From the NCBI RefSeq assembly GCF_025963695.1, contig NZ_JAOQAH010000111.1, positions 1-64,000 of the forward strand: DNA of 64,000 bases, given 5' to 3'. Of the stretch, positions 41,799 to 50,841 are shown in pieces. This DNA is from Segetibacter sp. Lineage in GTDB: Bacteria > Bacteroidota > Bacteroidia > Chitinophagales > Chitinophagaceae. Every line of letters begins with the position of its first letter. The first letter of the stretch is position 1. The position numbers and the translations under genes were made by a program. The notes beneath the pieces were generated by a model. That model saw nothing but the letters and a program-made list of their open reading frames with translations, was not told the DNA's origin and did not search any database.

Positions 41799-41840
41799 AA
41801 AAAAAATCGTTAGCTGTAAAGTTATACGAACAGCTAACGA
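41799..41840 (-). terminator. Terminator of eno, abutting the ftsB-like start codon
   Basis: Perfect 10-bp stem TCGTTAGCTG (41807-41816) / CAGCTAACGA (41831-41840). On the minus strand it is followed by eight T. The T tract ends 3 to 6 bases before the start codon of the FtsB-like gene. Confidence 0.9.
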
Positions 41841-41862
41841 CTAGGTAATAAAAAAGTGAAAA

Positions 41863-43146
41863 TTATTTTATAAACTTAAAGCGGCCTTTTGGATAGATCG
41901 CGCTGTCACCCAGCATTTCTTCAATTCTAATTAGCTGGTTATATTTTGCCATTCTGTCTGTCCGGCTGGCGCTACCTGTTTTAATTTGTCCACAGTTTAA
42001 AGCAACGGCAAGGTCAGCAATAGTCGTATCCTCAGTTTCGCCACTACGATGACTCATAATAGTAGTATAACTGTTCATTTGTGCAAGTTGTACCGCGTTA
42101 ATTGTTTCGGTTAATGTACCAATCTGGTTTACCTTAATCAGGATGCTGTTTGCGATACCTTCGTTGATACCTCTTTGTAAAATTTTTGTATTGGTTACAA
42201 AAAGATCGTCGCCAACCAATTGTACTTTTTTGCCTAATGCGTCTGTCAATTTCTTCCAGCCCTCCCAATCTTCCTCAGCCATACCATCTTCAATGCTGAT
42301 AATAGGATATTTGTTAGCCCATTCTACCCAATAATTTACCATTTCATCAATGCCTAATCTTTTTCCATCACTCTTATGGAACTCGTAAACACCATTTTTA
42401 AACATTTCAGAAGATGCCGCGTCAATTGCAATACCTATTTGTTCGCCTGGCTTATAACCCGCAGACTCAATCGCCATCAAAACAGTTTCAATAGCTTCTT
42501 CGTTACTTTGAATGTTAGGCGCAAAACCACCTTCGTCGCCAACGTTTGTGCTGTAACCTTTCTTTTTCAGTACCGTTTTCAGGTGGTGAAAAATTTCAAC
42601 TCCCCAACGAAGACCCTCGCTAAAAGTGTCAGCCCCAACGGGAACAATCATAAATTCCTGGTAATCTATTTTGTTGTCCGCATGTGCTCCGCCATTCAAA
42701 ATGTTCATCAAAGGAATTGGCAACACACTGCTATTTACTCCACCAATATATTTAAATAAAGGCAGGTTACTCTCCTGCGCAGCCGCTTTTGCTACAGCCA
42801 TACTTACCGCAAGCATTGCATTGGCGCCAAGGTTTCCTTTATTTTCGGTGCCGTCTAATTCTATCAGTTTACTATCAATACCAGCCTGATCATTCACCGC
42901 CCAACCTAAAAGTGGGTCAGCAATTACATCATTTACATTTTTTACTGCTTGTAAAACCCCTTTACCTAAGTAAATACTTTTGTCGTTGTCACGTAGCTCT
43001 ACCGCCTCATGTATACCTGTAGATGCACCACTCGGTACTGCTGCACGTCCAATAATACCATTGTCGGTAGTTACATCTACTTCAACTGTTGGATTACCAC
43101 GGCTGTCTAAAATTTGTCTGGCATGAATGTCTGAAATGTAGCTCAT
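41863..43146 (-). CDS. eno: Enolase
   Basis: Glycolytic 2-phosphoglycerate dehydratase. 427 residues, normal. N-terminal ARQILDSRGNPTVEVDV (about 9-25), magnesium ligands in IDAASSEMF (about 240) and SIEDGMAEEDW (about 284), catalytic Lys in SILIKVNQIGTLTE (about 334-347) and MSHRSGETEDTTIADLAV near 361-378. It is expressed from upstream of 43146 and ended by the strong hairpin at 41799-41840. A Rep-A element lies in the 91-base gap to gldA. Confidence 0.98.
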   Translation of the reverse strand: MSYISDIHARQILDSRGNPTVEVDVTTDNGIIGRAAVPSGASTGIHEAVELRDNDKSIYLGKGVLQAVKNVNDVIADPLLGWAVNDQAGIDSKLIELDGTENKGNLGANAMLAVSMAVAKAAAQESNLPLFKYIGGVNSSVLPIPLMNILNGGAHADNKIDYQEFMIVPVGADTFSEGLRWGVEIFHHLKTVLKKKGYSTNVGDEGGFAPNIQSNEEAIETVLMAIESAGYKPGEQIGIAIDAASSEMFKNGVYEFHKSDGKRLGIDEMVNYWVEWANKYPIISIEDGMAEEDWEGWKKLTDALGKKVQLVGDDLFVTNTKILQRGINEGIANSILIKVNQIGTLTETINAVQLAQMNSYTTIMSHRSGETEDTTIADLAVALNCGQIKTGSASRTDRMAKYNQLIRIEEMLGDSAIYPKGRFKFIK

Positions 43147-43210
43147 ATCTGGTTGGTTGTGTTAATATAAAAATTTGATTTTTCGAGGTCAGCTTTATAT
43201 CATTTTTAAG

Positions 43211-43235
43211 CACTGTTGCGTCGCACTCTTGTACT
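43211..43235 (-). repeat. Rep-A copy 12
   Basis: CACTGTTGCGTCGC then ACTCTTGTACT, between gldA and eno. Confidence 0.9.
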
Positions 43236-43237
43236 GT

Positions 43238-44152
43238 TTATTCTTTATTTGACCTGGTAAGCGAACGAAAAATTTCTTCAAGGCTTCCGCCTTCGGTTTG
43301 CAAAGAAACGATATTAAGATTATGTTGCAAACTCAGTTCCAGTAATTGCTTTTTTACCTCATTAGTGTCCGTCCCCAAAATTTTCCATGTAAAAGTATCA
43401 ACCTTATTTACAGAGCTAACGCCAGGTAATCTTTTAAGCCATTCAGCTTCTAACGGCTCTTTAAATGAAACTCTCACCTGGTCGTTGTTTCCTTTCTGGT
43501 ACAGGTTTGCAAGTTTGTCATCCGCTACCAGCACTCCTTTATTAATAATGATTACCCTGTCGCAAATAGCTTCTACTTCCTGCAAAATATGCGACGAGAA
43601 CAGAACCGTCTTGTTACGGCCCTGCTCCTTTATTACATTTCGAATTTCTATAATCTGGTTTGGGTCAAGCCCGCTCGTTGGTTCATCCAGTATCAGCACC
43701 TCCGGATCATGAATAAGGGCGGCTGCAAGGCCGGTTCTTTGCTTATAGCCTTTTGATAACTGGCTTATTTTTTTTCTTTGTTCTATACCCAGGCCGGTAA
43801 GTTCAATTACTTCCTTTACCCGTTGGTTCTTATTTTTAATTTGATGAACTCCTGCTGTAAATTCCAGGTACTCTTTAATATACATATCGTAGTACAAAGG
43901 ATTGGCTTCAGGTAGGTAACCAATCCTCTTCTTTGCAGCAATAGGATCTGCAGATACATTTATGTTACTAACAGTGGCAATACCACTGTCGGGAGAAAGA
44001 TAGCCGGTTATCATTTTCATCGTTGTCGATTTGCCTGCTCCATTCGGTCCAAGAAAACCAACAATCTCACCTTTTTGAACTGAAAATGTTATTTTGTCAA
44101 CAGCTTTTTGTTCCCCATACATTTTCGTTAATTCACTTACTACAATAGACAT
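43238..44152 (-). CDS. gldA: Gliding-type ABC transporter ATP-binding subunit GldA
   Basis: 304 residues. Walker A GPNGAGKST (about 35-43), ABC signature LSKGYKQR (about 133-140, variant of LSGGQ), Walker B VLILDEPT (about 154-161) and H-loop FSSHIL (about 187). The C-terminal 80 residues are the GldA-like extension. In Flavobacterium johnsoniae GldA-F-G form an ABC system needed for gliding; gldF/gldG are not in this window, so function in motility or in another envelope process is uncertain. A two-helix membrane protein gene lies just upstream. Confidence 0.88.
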   Translation of the reverse strand: MSIVVSELTKMYGEQKAVDKITFSVQKGEIVGFLGPNGAGKSTTMKMITGYLSPDSGIATVSNINVSADPIAAKKRIGYLPEANPLYYDMYIKEYLEFTAGVHQIKNKNQRVKEVIELTGLGIEQRKKISQLSKGYKQRTGLAAALIHDPEVLILDEPTSGLDPNQIIEIRNVIKEQGRNKTVLFSSHILQEVEAICDRVIIINKGVLVADDKLANLYQKGNNDQVRVSFKEPLEAEWLKRLPGVSSVNKVDTFTWKILGTDTNEVKKQLLELSLQHNLNIVSLQTEGGSLEEIFRSLTRSNKE

Positions 44153-44205
44153 TATTACTTTATTTCTGGTAGAAGTTATTCAGCTCCTTATCAGGCTAAC
44201 TCATA

Positions 44206-44493
44206 TTATCGTCCTAAAATTTTTGGAAGTAAAGTAGCCACAAGGATCACTAAAAGCATTCCATATAACATTAAAGTCACGATATTATGAAAACGCATTG
44301 TTGTTCTTCGTGGTCCAAAATCTTCCATTTCCTGTTCTTCCTCCCCATACCATTTGAATAATGCGTATAAAATACCATTAACTCCTTCAAGCGTTCCATG
44401 AAAGGAATATGACAAAACTATTTTTATAAAAGCGATGGCAGCAAATGCTAACCATAAAAGGGTGTAATATCGGGCTATCAGTTCTAGCAGCAT
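44206..44493 (-). CDS. Small two-helix membrane protein of unknown function
   Basis: 95 residues. Two hydrophobic segments (about 8-30, YTLLWLAFAAIAFIKIVLSY, and about 70-90, VTLMLYGMLLVILVATLLP) flank an acidic loop containing YGEEEQEMEDFGPRR. No motif recognised. It ends 53 bases before gldA and probably shares its transcript; a membrane partner of the ABC subunit is a guess from position, since ABC permeases are normally larger. Confidence 0.72.
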   Translation of the reverse strand: MLLELIARYYTLLWLAFAAIAFIKIVLSYSFHGTLEGVNGILYALFKWYGEEEQEMEDFGPRRTTMRFHNIVTLMLYGMLLVILVATLLPKILGR

Positions 44494-44731
44494 CTTCTTG
44501 TGTGAGCAATCTCACGAGGAAGTTTTAAGTTGAATAATGTTCGCAAATTTACTGTTTATAATTCTATTTGATGTTTAGCGTCATTCTTAAAACTGTTTTT
44601 GAACTTTAAATAATATGTAAAGTAAGTCAGGGTGCAAGTAGTAGTGCCAAAGCATTTTAGTGTATACAAAAGGCATACAATTAGTAAGAGATAAAGACTC
44701 GTTTTGCAATTCATTTCGATCTAACCCGGCT

Positions 44732-44950
44732 TTACTGATCGTATTCTCCCTGCAAGGCATACTTCCCAAAAATAAGAAGGCCACCTACTATTATCGGGGT
44801 TAGAATAAAAGCATAAATTATTGCTGGAATTAAGTCTTCGCTTTTGTCACTGTAAAATTTTGGTATTGCCTGGTTAATTATCAAATAATAGCCACCCGCA
44901 AGTCCCACCAATATCCATAATATTCCAAGTATTCTTCTAAGCTTATTCAT
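44732..44950 (-). CDS. DUF6814-like small membrane protein
   Basis: 72 residues with two predicted membrane helices (about 5-26, LGILWILVGLAGGYYLII, and about 43-63, AIIYAFILTPIIVGGLLIFG). It starts 19 bases after the stop of the MHS-family transporter on the same strand, an arrangement that recurs in Bacteroidota, so it is probably an accessory subunit or stability factor of that transporter. No further domain can be seen. Confidence 0.78.
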   Translation of the reverse strand: MNKLRRILGILWILVGLAGGYYLIINQAIPKFYSDKSEDLIPAIIYAFILTPIIVGGLLIFGKYALQGEYDQ

Positions 44951-44969
44951 TTTTTATTCTTTGTAAAGT

Positions 44970-46541
44970 TTAATCTTCCCTTTTTCCTTTTCCATGTATG
45001 TATAGTGCTCCTATAACAAAACAAATAGCGGCAATTATAATGGGATACCAAAGTCCCTCAAGAAAAGGTTTGTCGTAAGGTAATGTAGTTCCAGCTTTTG
45101 CTGCCGCCTCATTTGCCTGAGTGGCTCTAAGGGCAAGAAAGGTGGCAATGGCTGGCAGTAATCCTCCAAAAATTCCATTTCCAATATGGTAGGGAAGAGA
45201 CATTGAGGTGTACCGGATCTTTACAGGAAACATTTCGACCAGAAAAGCAGCTATCGGCCCATATACCATGGTTACAAATATTACCTGCACAAATACAAGT
45301 AGTACCAATAACCAAAAACTATCCGAATTAACTTCAACTGCCTTAGTTGTTTTTATATCTGTCGCAGGAACCACTTCCGATACACCTGCAAAAATTGTTT
45401 CTTTCCTGGTTTCTTTTTGTTTTGTTCCGTCTGTATAAACTTTCGTTGTAACCGTTGTTTTTAAAGTCTGCCCACTTTTAGTTGCATCGGGCTCCTCAGT
45501 TGATTCAATTCTTTGCAGGGAGGCATTTTCCTGTTTGTCTGTTAAGCTAGCGGCGTCGTACATTGCTGAATAAATAGGTCGGTAACTAAAAATTGCTATC
45601 AACATTCCCACAAGCATTATCCATTTTCTGCCAATCTTGTCCGATAAAGCACCAAACACTAAAAAGAAGGGTGTGCCTAAACCCAACCCCCACATCATTA
45701 TTTTACTAGCCTGCGAAATATCTATACTTAACGTGTTCTGAATAAAACTAAGGGCATAAAACTGTCCTGTATACCATACAACGCCCTGCCCCATTGTAGC
45801 TCCAAACAACGCCAGTAAAACAAATTTGAAATTCATTTTATTTCCAAAGCTCTCTTTTAACGGATTCGTGGAAGTTTTGCCTTCTGCTTTTGCTTTCGCA
45901 AAAACGGGCGATTCCTGCATTTTCATTCTGATCAATACAGAAACGGCTACCATTAATATAGAGATCCAAAAAGGTATTCTCCATCCCCAGTTATTAAAAG
46001 CGGTGTCATCCATCGAGCTTTTTGTGATAATAATTACAAAAAGCGAAATGAATAAACCAAGGGTTGCCGTTGTCTGAATCCAGGAGGTATAAAAGCCTCT
46101 TTGATTGACCGGAGAATGTTCGGCCACATAAGTAGCTGCACCACCATATTCTCCGCCTAAAGCGAGGCCTTGTAACAGGCGAAGTAGTAAGACAAGGACG
46201 GGAGCTAAAAAGCCAATGGTTTCATAAGCAGGTACACAGCCAATTAAAAAGGTGGAAAGCCCCATGATGACAAGGGTTACAAGGAAAGTATATTTTCTGC
46301 CAATAAGATCGCCAAGTCTGCCAAAAAAAAGCGCACCAAAAGGACGTACAACAAAGCCGGCCGCAAACGTTGCTAAGGTGCTAAGCAAGGCAGCGGTGGG
46401 GTTAGTGGATGGGAAGAATTTGGTTGAAATAATTGTAGCAAGGCTTCCAAAAATGTAAAAGTCATACCACTCTATTAGTGTTCCTAATGAAGATGCCGCA
46501 ATGATAGAAACAAGCCCTTTTTTTTCGTTGTTGTTAGTCAT
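44970..46541 (-). CDS. MFS transporter of the metabolite:H+ symporter (MHS) family
   Basis: 523 residues, about twelve helices. N-terminal SSLGTLIEWYDFYIFGSLA (about 17-35), loop GRLGDLIGRKYTF (about 74-86) and the second-half loop GALSDKIGRKWIM mark the MHS branch (ProP, ShiA, citrate and dicarboxylate carriers). A hydrophilic insertion of about 90 residues (about 335-425, rich in Thr, Lys and Glu) splits the C-terminal half and is unusual for the family. It is divergent from acs across a 934-base gap, so import of an organic acid such as acetate or a dicarboxylate is a fair but unproven guess. Confidence 0.88.
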   Translation of the reverse strand: MTNNNEKKGLVSIIAASSLGTLIEWYDFYIFGSLATIISTKFFPSTNPTAALLSTLATFAAGFVVRPFGALFFGRLGDLIGRKYTFLVTLVIMGLSTFLIGCVPAYETIGFLAPVLVLLLRLLQGLALGGEYGGAATYVAEHSPVNQRGFYTSWIQTTATLGLFISLFVIIITKSSMDDTAFNNWGWRIPFWISILMVAVSVLIRMKMQESPVFAKAKAEGKTSTNPLKESFGNKMNFKFVLLALFGATMGQGVVWYTGQFYALSFIQNTLSIDISQASKIMMWGLGLGTPFFLVFGALSDKIGRKWIMLVGMLIAIFSYRPIYSAMYDAASLTDKQENASLQRIESTEEPDATKSGQTLKTTVTTKVYTDGTKQKETRKETIFAGVSEVVPATDIKTTKAVEVNSDSFWLLVLLVFVQVIFVTMVYGPIAAFLVEMFPVKIRYTSMSLPYHIGNGIFGGLLPAIATFLALRATQANEAAAKAGTTLPYDKPFLEGLWYPIIIAAICFVIGALYIHGKGKRED

Positions 46542-46836
46542 GGTTATTTTCGCAAAGCATAAATATAGGAGTTTGTTTAAAAAATAGAAGTTTTAAAGTG
46601 GTCAGCTGTAATAAGACAATACTAAGAAAATAGTAAATGTTTTTTAAGACGGTTGATACAAACATTTGATATACTACTATGGGGCAACCTAACTTTCTTT
46701 TGATTTTTAAAACTATCTACAACCTTCGGCAGCTTTCCTTTAATCATTAGGTTTAAATCCTTTCTAAAACCTTACAATGATAAGTAATACCCTTTTTACC
46801 TTCCACATTGCCGGTATTCTTAAACACTCCAATTAA

Positions 46837-47067
46837 GCCCTTACCCAATTTAAAGCCGGTGAGAGAGAAGAATTTTATACCTCAATAGTAGTCAGAGAGA
46901 GTAAGGTAAATAGTACACAATTATTTGTAAGAATGCTGATACAGCGTTACCAATATCCTATAGAAATAATCGCTCTTGAGGTGGCTGCAAGTTTTGACAT
47001 CGCAACTCAACTTATTGTCGACGCTTACCGGGCAAGTATGATATGGCTAATTAATAAGTGGGTATAG
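46837..47067 (+). pseudogene. Possible remnant of a restriction or helicase-type gene
   Basis: Open frame of 76 codons between stops, with an internal ATG at 46933. The peptide FVRMLIQRYQYPIEIIALEV resembles the start of type I restriction (HsdR-type) N-terminal domains, where a helix with RYGYP is followed by an IALEV strand. The match is by eye and weak; the frame ends early. Confidence 0.2.
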
Positions 47068-47327
47068 CGACCTTGTACCTCCAATTAAAGCTGTGTACGA
47101 AATTTTTCTTCAAAAAGAGTATCTGTTGCTTTCCGCTCTAAAAGGCATAGTGATACTGTAGCAATAGTCGCAAAAGGATCTTTAATTGTGGGAAGAAAAA
47201 AGTTAATTGATAGTCAATTGAAGGCAAGTATACAAAAAGCTTCGGATGGCTATATTTTAAATAAACCGATTGAATGGAATAGTTGATGCACTTCGAAAAG
47301 TTGTATCGTTGCTCTTTATTCAAACCG

Positions 47328-47350
47328 TCAAAAGGAGCGTCGCAACGGTG
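47328..47350 (+). repeat. Rep-A copy 13 (degenerate)
   Basis: TCAAAAGGAGCGTCGCAACG followed by GTG; keeps GCG-T-CGC but matches the consensus at only about 15 of 23 positions. Confidence 0.4.
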
Positions 47351-47415
47351 TTGCTATGGAAACTAAAAGCCGACCAACTAAAAACAGGCGGCTAGTTCTT
47401 CAGTTGTATATTATG

Positions 47416-47447
47416 TTTGCTCGTAAAATTCTCTTTTCATACGTTTG
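47416..47447 (+). promoter_or_regulatory. Bacteroidota-type promoter of acs
   Basis: -33 element TTTG (47416-47419), 20-base spacer, -7 element TACGTTTG (47440-47447) matching TAnnTTTG. Transcription would begin near 47453, giving a leader of about 23 bases before the acs ATG. Confidence 0.75.
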
Positions 47448-47475
47448 CTAAAGTCTCTCATTTATAATTATTGTT

Positions 47476-49398
47476 ATGTCATATCCCCACCAGATTACCA
47501 GCTTAGACGAGTATAAAAGCCACTATAAAAAAAGTATTGAAGATCCCGAAGGTTTTTGGGCCGATGTGGCGCAGCATTTTACCTGGAAAAAAAAATGGGA
47601 CAGTGTGCTGAATTGGAATTTTACAGAACCTAAGATTGAATGGTTTAAAGGTGCAAAATTAAATATCACAGAAAATTGTTTAGACAGACACCTGGAAACA
47701 AAGGGCGATCAGCCGGCATTGTTGTGGGAGGCTAATGATCCTGAGGAGCATCACAGGGTTTTAACTTATAAACGCTTGTATGAGAAAGTGTGCATGTTTG
47801 CGCACGTCTTAAAAAACAATGGAGTTAAGAAAGGGGATCGCGTGTGCATATACATGGGAATGATACCTGAACTGCCAATTGCTGTTTTAGCCTGTGCGCG
47901 GATAGGGGCAATACACAGTGTGATATTTGGAGGATTTAGCGCGCAAAGTATTGCAGACAGGCTAATAGACGCCCAAGCTGAATATATTATTACCTGCGAC
48001 GGAGCTTATAGAGGGGCAAAAGATATTACGCTGAAAGGTGTTATCGACGATGCATTAATTGGAATTCGATTTGTGAAAAAGGTGATTGTGTATACCCGCA
48101 CACACACGCCGGTAAGTATGATTAAAGGAAGAGATGTATGGTGGGACGACGAGATTAAAAAAGTGGAAACTTTAGGGCTTCATGATTTTGAGCCGGAAGT
48201 AATGGATGCTGAAGACCCTCTTTTTATTTTGTACACGTCGGGTAGTACAGGTAAACCTAAAGGGGTCGTTCACACATGTGGCGGATATATGGTGTATACA
48301 AATTATTCTTTTATAAACGTTTTCCAATATCGGCCGCGTGAAGTTCATTTTTGTACTGCAGATATAGGATGGATAACCGGCCACAGCTATATTATATACG
48401 GCCCTTTAAGTGCCGGCGCCAGTTCGCTAATGTTTGAGGGCATTCCAACGTTTCCTGATGCAAGCAGGTTTTGGAAAATAGTTGACAAGTTTAAGGTAAA
48501 CATTTTGTACACCGCCCCAACGGCGCTGCGAAGCTTAATGAGTTACGGAGACACGCCTTTGCAAGACGCGGATTTAAGTAGCCTGAGGGTTTTAGGAACA
48601 GTGGGAGAGCCAATAAATGAGGAAGCATGGCATTGGTACGACGAGAAGATTGGCAGAGGGAAATGCCCTATTGTTGATACCTGGTGGCAAACAGAAAACG
48701 GGGGTATATTAATATCAAATATTGCAGGCATTACTCCTGCACGGGCAAGTTGGGCAACACTGCCACTGCCCGGAATACAGCCTATATTGGTAGACGAAAA
48801 AGGAGAGGAAATAGTACATAAAGAGGGAGAAGCAGCATCAGGAAACCTTTGTATAAAATTTCCGTGGCCAGGTATTTTGCGTACAACGTACAATGATCAC
48901 GAACGTTGTCGGCAAGCCTATTTTTCTGCCTATCCTGGTTTGTATTTTACCGGAGACGGCGCTTTACGTGATGCGGAAGGGTTTTATAGAATAACAGGCA
49001 GGGTAGATGATGTATTAAATGTAAGTGGACATAGAATTGGAACGGCAGAGGTAGAGAACGCCATCAATATGCACGCTGGTGTAATAGAAAGTGCAGTAGT
49101 TGGTTATTCGCATGATATAAAAGGGCAAGGTATTTATGCCTTCGTAATTTATAATGGTCGCGAGGATAGTGATGAACGCAATAGGAAAGATATTCTGGCT
49201 ACGGTTACCCGTATTATCGGCGCTATTGCAAAGCCAGACAAAATTCAGTTTGTAACCGGCTTACCTAAGACCCGGAGTGGAAAGATAATGCGCCGGATAT
49301 TGAGAAAGATAGCAGAGGGTGAAATGAGTAATTTAGGTGACACTTCAACGTTGTTAGATCCAGCCGTGGTTGAAGATATTAAGAGTGGTAAATTATAA
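47476..49398 (+). CDS. acs: Acetyl-CoA synthetase
   Basis: AMP-forming acetate activation: acetate + ATP + CoA to acetyl-CoA. 640 residues. Adenylation motif YTSGSTGKPKGVVHT (about 254-268), DTWWQTENGG (about 396-405) typical of Acs, GDGALRDAEGFYRITGRVDDV near 494-514 and the C-terminal acetylation-type lysine in KTRSGKIMRR (about 597-606). The N-terminal about 100 residues (ACAS_N) are intact. Its own promoter is visible at 47416-47447; the divergent MHS transporter may supply substrate. Ordinary metabolic gene. Confidence 0.97.
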   Translation: MSYPHQITSLDEYKSHYKKSIEDPEGFWADVAQHFTWKKKWDSVLNWNFTEPKIEWFKGAKLNITENCLDRHLETKGDQPALLWEANDPEEHHRVLTYKRLYEKVCMFAHVLKNNGVKKGDRVCIYMGMIPELPIAVLACARIGAIHSVIFGGFSAQSIADRLIDAQAEYIITCDGAYRGAKDITLKGVIDDALIGIRFVKKVIVYTRTHTPVSMIKGRDVWWDDEIKKVETLGLHDFEPEVMDAEDPLFILYTSGSTGKPKGVVHTCGGYMVYTNYSFINVFQYRPREVHFCTADIGWITGHSYIIYGPLSAGASSLMFEGIPTFPDASRFWKIVDKFKVNILYTAPTALRSLMSYGDTPLQDADLSSLRVLGTVGEPINEEAWHWYDEKIGRGKCPIVDTWWQTENGGILISNIAGITPARASWATLPLPGIQPILVDEKGEEIVHKEGEAASGNLCIKFPWPGILRTTYNDHERCRQAYFSAYPGLYFTGDGALRDAEGFYRITGRVDDVLNVSGHRIGTAEVENAINMHAGVIESAVVGYSHDIKGQGIYAFVIYNGREDSDERNRKDILATVTRIIGAIAKPDKIQFVTGLPKTRSGKIMRRILRKIAEGEMSNLGDTSTLLDPAVVEDIKSGKL

Positions 49399-49632
49399 GA
49401 AGAAATGATGTTTCCTGTTTCTTTACGTTGCCACAGGCAAATACGGTAAAACCAAAAAGCCGAAATCTTGTACGTTGTATAGGATACCGGAAATGTTGAA
49501 AACAGGAGTTAAAAAGCCTTGGAGTGCAAGGTGTAATATTGCCTTTACCGGCGGGCTTAATTAGATGAACATAACCCAGCAGGCAAAACTTTACTGTTGT
49601 TACTCATCATCGGCTTCTATTTAGAAAATGTA

Positions 49633-50667
49633 ATGAGGATGAAAAAAATACCAGAACCCAGTGCTCCTCATAAAATCAAAGCGTTTTTTCGCAAAGCCGG
49701 TTGGAAAGAATTTCTTGCAATTGTTTTTATAATAATTGCCTGTTACTTTTTTTGGAAACAAAGGGGAGAGCTACAGTCTTTAGGAACTTCGTTGCTCAAT
49801 ACCAATCCATTTTGGTTATGGCTGGGAATTGCAGGTACAGTTGTCTATATCCTGTCCCAGGCAGGTATGTATGTATACAGTTTCAGGGCTATCGGCGGGC
49901 ATATTTCTTTGCTCCATGCGATCGAATTATATTTAAAACGGAATGTTATTGCCGTATTTCTACCAGCAGGTGGTATTACGGCTTTGGCCTATTTACCTTC
50001 AAATATCCGCAACAGTCAAAACGATGTTCAGCAAGTGCACCATGCTTCAGTGGTGTACGGGTTTATTGGTATTTTTTCGGTTTTCATCGTGGCTGTTCCC
50101 GTTCTTTTTTATCTGTGGATTCAAGATGCAACTGTTCCGGGAACAGGGGCGGCTTTTATATCGGTTTTGGTTATTTTAATTGTAATGGTTTTATTGGTCA
50201 CATCCATTCAAACTAAAGGTTCTTTATATAAATGGGTTATAAAAGAACGACCTAAGATAGAGAAGTTTCTTACCGACACTTTTTCCTTTACACTTTCAAT
50301 GAAACAATTTTGGATAGCTACATTAGTTTCTGTTCTTATTGAAGTAGTAGGTATCGTTCATCTGTATATTTCTATACTTGGTTCGGGTGTTCATGCCTCT
50401 TTAACAGCATCTATTATTGGTTATATTGTAGCTGCTATTTTCCTCATCATTTCTCCTTTTCTTCGTGGAATGGGCGCCATAGAGTTGTCTCTTACTTTCA
50501 TTCTGCAGAAATATAACTATCCAACAGTTATTGCTGTTCAATCCATGTTGCTCTTTCGCTTTTACGAATTCTGGCTACCGCTTTTCATTGGCCTTTTATT
50601 ATATGCCTCCAAGGCTCGCCATTTATTTATCCAATCTAACAACAAGATTATTTTTAAGGAAAAGTAA
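49633..50667 (+). CDS. Flippase-like membrane protein (UPF0104 / MprF N-terminal half)
   Basis: 344 residues from the ATG at 49633 (the longer frame begins at TTG). About eight membrane helices; NVIAVFLPAGGITALAYLPSN (split about 115-135) and the C-terminal SPFLRGMGAIELSLTFILQKY region (about 273-293) mark the lysylphosphatidylglycerol synthase transmembrane/UPF0104 family. MprF itself has this flippase half joined to an aminoacyl-transfer domain of about 300 residues; nothing of that kind follows, and the next 174 bases are non-coding. Probably a lipid or isoprenoid-linked flippase. Transcribed after acs with a 234-base gap. Confidence 0.85.
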   Translation: MRMKKIPEPSAPHKIKAFFRKAGWKEFLAIVFIIIACYFFWKQRGELQSLGTSLLNTNPFWLWLGIAGTVVYILSQAGMYVYSFRAIGGHISLLHAIELYLKRNVIAVFLPAGGITALAYLPSNIRNSQNDVQQVHHASVVYGFIGIFSVFIVAVPVLFYLWIQDATVPGTGAAFISVLVILIVMVLLVTSIQTKGSLYKWVIKERPKIEKFLTDTFSFTLSMKQFWIATLVSVLIEVVGIVHLYISILGSGVHASLTASIIGYIVAAIFLIISPFLRGMGAIELSLTFILQKYNYPTVIAVQSMLLFRFYEFWLPLFIGLLLYASKARHLFIQSNNKIIFKEK

Positions 50668-50765
50668 TTGCAGTTTAATTCAGCTTTTTAGCACACCGTT
50701 TATTGCTGAGATGTTGTGACATGAGAAAGATTTTGTTGCAGCCAGCTTGTAAATACGCCTCGCCT

Positions 50766-50790
50766 TATGTTGCGTCGCACTCTTTTTACT
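50766..50790 (-). repeat. Rep-A copy 14
   Basis: TTATGTTGCGTCGC then ACTCTTTTTACT. It lies between the flippase-like gene and the type IX-secreted protein gene. Confidence 0.85.
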
Positions 50791-50841
50791 TTGTATGGCC
50801 ATTCAGCCCCCACTTCATTTGTCTGAAGCTACTGCACCTCC

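Larger units (their letters stand above)
46542..47475. other. Long intergenic region with decayed coding sequence and the acs promoter
   Basis: 934 bases. Two short open frames without good starts (46837-47067 and 47089-47286) look like gene remnants; there is a degenerate Rep-A at 47328 and a Bacteroidota-type promoter for acs. The first about 290 bases show nothing else. Confidence 0.6.

Noticed and set aside
44587..44784. 65-codon minus frame overlapping the DUF6814-like gene
   Set aside because: It overlaps a better-supported small gene in another frame and has no domain or good context.
47138..47323. 61-codon minus frame in the acs upstream gap
   Set aside because: It is antisense to the second gene-remnant frame and has an unlikely composition.
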